From G963676205 sp964342525 (GTDB lineage Bacteria; Campylobacterota; Campylobacteria; Campylobacterales; Arcobacteraceae), in the NCBI GenBank assembly GCA_964342525.1, contig CAYFGQ010000011.1:1-64000 (forward strand): DNA of 64,000 nucleotides. Direction: 5' to 3'. The notes under the pieces are model-generated. The model worked only from the letters and a program-made list of their open reading frames with translations, was not told the origin of the DNA and did no database searches. Made by a program: the position numbers and the translations under genes. Positions 60,524 through 64,000 of the stretch are shown one piece after another (the first letter of the stretch is position 1; every line of letters starts with the position of its first letter).

Positions 60524-61603
60524 TTATATTCCATTTTCTGTATACACTTTTTTATCATAATATGCTTTCATTATACCTAATAGAATACCTAAATAAATAT
60601 AAAACTTAATTGATAAGATCAAATTATGTAGTAATAATACTGATACAACGGTGAAAATTACATATAAATATTTTAAAGTATTATTACTGACTGATTTAAC
60701 AAAAGCATATAAAGATATTATAAATAAAAGAATAACACTCACTACTCCATAAGAAGTAAATGTTGAGTTGACAGAGTCAAAGTCTAATCGAGATAAGATA
60801 CTAGTAAATGTACTTTTTAAATTATAATTATATGCTGAAAAATAAGGGTATAAATAAGTATATAATACAAATGTTAAAAATAACATAGTTAATATAAAAA
60901 AGATTCTTTTCTTTTCATTAATACCAAAAGTTAAGATAGGAAGAATAATACTTGCAATTAACAATGCATCAGAGCCAGAAAATACAGAGACTACTAATAA
61001 AAAAAACATTGAGATATTATTTTTCATATCAGAAAAAAGTAATATAGCCAAAATAAATATCATCTCAAATGAGAAATTAATTGTACTATTAAATATCCCA
61101 CTAGGTCTAATTTGATATAAAGGTACTTCATAATCCTCTACCCAAATTGGCCAGTTATATTGAGGCTTAAAATCAGGATGATAGATATCAAGATGATATG
61201 TCTTAAACTCTAAAAGTTCTTTTATAGGAAAATTCATTTCCATAATAATTACAAAAAAATTTAGAATCACGATAAAAACAAAGAATTTTTTTATTTTATC
61301 CATATTTCTAAGAGAAATAATATAAGATAAGAATAAAAGATAAGGAATAGAAATAATTTTAATATATTCAGTATAACCTAAAAAAAAGAAAACACTAATT
61401 ATGATTATATATAAAACTCCAAAAATATGATACTTTAATAAAAATAGCATTGTTATTAATGCTATTATAATCGAATAATGAACAAAGCTTAAACTAAAAA
61501 CATCCATATGTATAAAGAGATGATTTGTAAATAATAAAATATTTAAAAAGAAAAATATTATTATACTAAAAGTATTTCTATTATTTTCTATTAAATTTAA
61601 CAA
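60524..61603 (-). CDS. Polytopic membrane protein, possible O-antigen polymerase-like, unknown function
   Basis: A 359-residue protein with about ten hydrophobic segments and one larger polar loop near residues 130-160 (DIYHPDFKPQYNWPIWVEDY). That topology resembles Wzy/WaaL proteins, but no conserved motif proves it. The start is a TTG with AGGA six bases before it, and the gene overlaps the upstream membrane protein gene by 23 bp. Its stop codon touches the ATG of the epimerase-like gene. The DNA is very AT-rich, as often in glycan loci. Confidence 0.65.
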   Translation of the reverse strand: MLNLIENNRNTFSIIIFFFLNILLFTNHLFIHMDVFSLSFVHYSIIIALITMLFLLKYHIFGVLYIIIISVFFFLGYTEYIKIISIPYLLFLSYIISLRNMDKIKKFFVFIVILNFFVIIMEMNFPIKELLEFKTYHLDIYHPDFKPQYNWPIWVEDYEVPLYQIRPSGIFNSTINFSFEMIFILAILLFSDMKNNISMFFLLVVSVFSGSDALLIASIILPILTFGINEKKRIFFILTMLFLTFVLYTYLYPYFSAYNYNLKSTFTSILSRLDFDSVNSTFTSYGVVSVILLFIISLYAFVKSVSNNTLKYLYVIFTVVSVLLLHNLILSIKFYIYLGILLGIMKAYYDKKVYTENGI

Positions 61604-62792
61604 AAGAAATCCTATCTAAAAATATTACAGCAAATACTGATAAAACCATTAATTTAAATGTACTTGCATATGGAAGAAGTATAAATACATATAAATAAGT
61701 ATAAAAAACAATTGACTCTAAGCCCTTTACTATAAATAAGGATCTAATAGCAACTACACTAAAAAATAAACTTAAGGAGTAATATAAAAATAGATATAAA
61801 TCTCCACTAAAATAATCTAAAGAAAAAAGTTTAGTAACTGACGGAGAAAATAAAGCACGAAGTAGATTATAAAAAATATTATTCTCTGAAATAGCACTAT
61901 TAGATAAATTTACTGCATTCATATAGTTAGTATAAAGAGTAAAAATTTTTTCTAAACCAAATAAAAAATGAATCCCTATTAAGCCTACTCCTCCTAAGAT
62001 AAAAAGAGTTTTCATATTACCACTTATAATACCATAAATTAAAATTAGAAAAGGAACCATATATACTCTATCAAAAGCTACAATTAACAGAGCAATAAGA
62101 AATAAGTAATGTTTTTTAATTGGTTGAGTAATGTACAATAAAAATATTGATAAAGCAAACATCAGAATAGCCTCTTTTTTTGCTGTTGCAGCGGCATAGA
62201 TGAAAAATGGATTAAAAGCTATAAAAAATGCTGCCCTTTGAGCGAATAATATAGACTTTGAGTATTGTAGAGCTGCTAAATAAACTAGCCAAATAGTGAA
62301 AATATTTATAAAAACATTGAAAATATATGTTATTAAACCAACTTCATAATAACCCAATTGAGGAAAACTAAATCCTAAAAAATGCAAAAACCTAGCATTC
62401 AAGAAAATAATAACATGAGTTAATTTTCCACTCCATGCTACTTCTGAAGAAAATAAATAATGAAAGATATTCCCTAAGTTCTTTACACTTAATCCTTCAG
62501 GAATATGGAAACGATGAATATCGCCTGTTTCCCCAATTTCAAGCCAGTATGTTGCCAATACATCATATTGTATTACCATATATACAATATATAGTTTTAA
62601 AAGAAAAAAGAATGTAATGATACGATTAAGAGAAAACTGCTGTTTACTTACAAAAATTACCCAAAAGTATGATACTATATATGGTAAAGATAAGATACCA
62701 TAATATAAAGGATATATATTTTCCCCATTTGAATTTATTAATAATAAATTAGTTCCTAAAAATACTAAAAAAATTGATAAAAAAGTAATCAA
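61581..62792 (-). CDS. Polytopic membrane protein of the glycan locus, unknown function
   Basis: A 403-residue protein with about eleven hydrophobic segments. An external loop near 85-115 has WLEIGETGDIHRFHIPEG, and ARFLHFLGFSFPQLGYYEVG and FFIAFNPFFIYAAATAKKEA follow. The AFNPFFIYAAATAKKEA part is reminiscent of membrane glycosyltransferases or polymerases found near O-antigen genes. No family is assigned. The gene overlaps the GT2 gene upstream by 4 bp, and its function in the same pathway is likely from context only. Confidence 0.65.
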   Translation of the reverse strand: MITFLSIFLVFLGTNLLLINSNGENIYPLYYGILSLPYIVSYFWVIFVSKQQFSLNRIITFFFLLKLYIVYMVIQYDVLATYWLEIGETGDIHRFHIPEGLSVKNLGNIFHYLFSSEVAWSGKLTHVIIFLNARFLHFLGFSFPQLGYYEVGLITYIFNVFINIFTIWLVYLAALQYSKSILFAQRAAFFIAFNPFFIYAAATAKKEAILMFALSIFLLYITQPIKKHYLFLIALLIVAFDRVYMVPFLILIYGIISGNMKTLFILGGVGLIGIHFLFGLEKIFTLYTNYMNAVNLSNSAISENNIFYNLLRALFSPSVTKLFSLDYFSGDLYLFLYYSLSLFFSVVAIRSLFIVKGLESIVFYTYLYVFILLPYASTFKLMVLSVFAVIFLDRISFVKFNRK

Positions 62793-63709
62793 ACATTTTT
62801 TCCTACAAACTTTAATAAGTTTAAATATGTTTTCTTCCCAAAAAAAGAAGCTATATAAATTAAAATAAGCCTTTTATCTAATAGCAAATATTTATAAATT
62901 AATTTCCTATCAGCAACATCTTCACTATTCCACTTATTTAAAAATTTATGATAAGCAATTTTAGATTCTATAATTTTTACTGATTTATGATTTATTAGTT
63001 TTGGATATCTATCTAATATTTTTTCTAAAAATATTTCATACTCATTTTGTACTTTTTCTTTTTTGCTCCATGTAAGACTAGCTTCATGTGCCCGCCAATA
63101 ACATAATAACTCATGACAATAATTAATTTTCCAAGTATTTGCAACCCTCACAAAAAAGTCAAACTCTTCAATCATACTAAATCTAGTATCAAAATAATAA
63201 TCCAAATCATTTAATACATCTTTTCTAAACATTGCACTTACTAAAGATATATTATAATTGCCTATTAACTCTTCAAATAAATAACCACTTGGCTGAATAG
63301 ATTTATGAAACTCTTTGTATCTATTTTGTTTTTGAAAAAACTGAGACCCATTTGTATGGACAATACCAACTTTATCATCTGAAAAATAACTTAAAGTTAT
63401 TTCAATTTTATTAGGTTCCCACCAATCATCACAATCTAAAAAAGAAATATATTCGCCATTTACATGTTCTAAAGCAAGGTTTCTTCCCTCACCTAAGGTA
63501 GTATGTTCTGGAGCATAATAATATTTAATTCTTTCATCATCAAAAGATTTAACAATCTTAGCACTATCATCATTAGATTGATTATCCCAAAATATAATTT
63601 CCCAATTATTATAAGTTTGAGATATTACACTAGTAATTGCTTCTTTTAAATATGTATCACTATTATAACAATTCATTATTATAGATACTAAAGCTTGATG
63701 CTTATCCAT
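62789..63709 (-). CDS. GT2 glycosyltransferase
   Basis: A 306-residue family-2 glycosyltransferase. It has VSIIMNCYNSDTYLKEAITS, WEIIFWDNQSNDDSAKIV, YISFLDCDDWWEPNKIEI (with the metal-binding Asp-Cys-Asp) and FSMIEEFDFFVRVAN. WRAHEASLTWSKKEKVQNEY ends the core region. This arrangement is common for enzymes that add GlcNAc, GalNAc or hexoses in glycan loci. It overlaps the aminotransferase gene by 8 bp and the next membrane protein gene by 4 bp. The donor is unknown. Confidence 0.87.
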   Translation of the reverse strand: MDKHQALVSIIMNCYNSDTYLKEAITSVISQTYNNWEIIFWDNQSNDDSAKIVKSFDDERIKYYYAPEHTTLGEGRNLALEHVNGEYISFLDCDDWWEPNKIEITLSYFSDDKVGIVHTNGSQFFQKQNRYKEFHKSIQPSGYLFEELIGNYNISLVSAMFRKDVLNDLDYYFDTRFSMIEEFDFFVRVANTWKINYCHELLCYWRAHEASLTWSKKEKVQNEYEIFLEKILDRYPKLINHKSVKIIESKIAYHKFLNKWNSEDVADRKLIYKYLLLDKRLILIYIASFFGKKTYLNLLKFVGKNV

Positions 63710-64000
63710 AGAAACTCTTAACTTTTTTTATTACAAGATCTTGTTCTTCTTTAGTCAAATCATTATGACAAGGCAGAGTTAATATTTCATTATAAATATT
63801 TTCTGTTTTCTCTAAAGAATACTCAATTTTATATTTACTCAGAAGATGATTTGGTTTATAATGTATTCCACACTCTATATTATTCTCCAGTAAATAAGTC
63901 CTTAGTTCATCTCTTTTTTTAACTTTTATAACAAAAATATGAGACATTATCTCTTCATATGCAAAATCTAGAAATTCTACTTCTTCTATAGAAATTAGCT
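63702..64000 (-). CDS. DegT/DnrJ/EryC1-family aminotransferase, C-terminal part, cut by the right window edge
   Basis: The frame stays open from the stop at 63702 to the right edge, giving the last 98 or so codons. The piece MSHIFVIKVKKRDELRTYLL, ENNIECGIHYKPNHLLSKY and the closing LTLPCHNDLTKEEQDLVIKK is the usual C-terminal region of sugar aminotransferases of this family. The PLP lysine and substrate region lie outside the window. It is a second such enzyme besides PglE, so the locus probably makes another amino sugar. It overlaps the GT2 gene by 8 bp. Confidence 0.85.
   Translation of the reverse strand, partial: LISIEEVEFLDFAYEEIMSHIFVIKVKKRDELRTYLLENNIECGIHYKPNHLLSKYKIEYSLEKTENIYNEILTLPCHNDLTKEEQDLVIKKVKSFYG

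Noticed and set aside
1..64000. tRNA, rRNA, insertion sequences and prophage genes
   Set aside because: None was recognised by eye on either strand; no transposase, integrase or cloverleaf-like sequence was found, though short RNAs could be missed.

Overview
The window looks like a chromosome segment from a Campylobacterota member, most probably an Arcobacter-type (Arcobacteraceae) bacterium. The support is the very AT-rich DNA, an epsilonproteobacterial CheZ next to CheY, the FliY/FliN pair, a PflA-like TPR protein in a flagellar cluster, and a Campylobacter-type pgl N-glycosylation locus with PglB. The species assignment is inference; the gene families are read directly from the translations.

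Layout. (1) Positions 1-11839, minus strand: flagellar motor and basal-body genes (motB, motA, fliY, a FlaG-like gene, a pflA-like gene, a small membrane coiled-coil gene, fliN, fliH, fliG, fliF, flgB, a flgF-like gene), then cheZ and cheY. flgG and two unknown genes diverge on the plus strand up to 14215. (2) 14219-21413, housekeeping: a phosphodiesterase, bioB, a cation/proton antiporter, rpsO, the putrescine genes aguA and aguB, ybaB, panD, a 2Fe-2S ferredoxin, and cobS/cobU. (3) 21510-29558, plus strand: a tandemly duplicated two-gene cassette that I do not recognise as a described system. Each copy has gene A, a secreted Ser/Thr-rich repetitive protein with a conserved mature N-terminus and a conserved C-terminal domain. 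It is followed at once by gene B, a roughly 743-residue exported protein with a DUF4105/Lnb-like His/Cys domain and an apparent C-terminal outer-membrane beta-barrel. (4) 29647-39445: dnaE, a metallo-beta-lactamase/cyclic-nucleotide-binding fusion, bioF, yraN, a Cys-type formate dehydrogenase catalytic subunit and a Cys-rich protein.

(5) 39446-52327, minus strand: an ABC-transporter-dependent, rhamnose-containing polysaccharide locus. It holds a WbaP-like initiating transferase, two GT2 enzymes, a kinase-RgpF fusion, a methyltransferase, a large membrane protein, Wzt with a carbohydrate-binding C-terminus, Wzm and rmlBDCA. The methyltransferase plus kinase beside Wzt suggests WbdD-like capping of the chain end before export. 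(6) 52391-64000, minus strand: the pgl locus (pglF, B, E, D, C, A), an epimerase-like gene with a degenerate active site, two polytopic membrane proteins, a GT2 enzyme and a DegT aminotransferase cut by the right edge.

The best candidate for an undescribed system is the duplicated A-B cassette. Secondary points are the CheZ with an array of FliM-like CheY-binding motifs and the split methyltransferase/kinase-RgpF capping module. No tRNA, rRNA, CRISPR array or insertion sequence was seen, and no gene-free stretch exceeds 300 bases.
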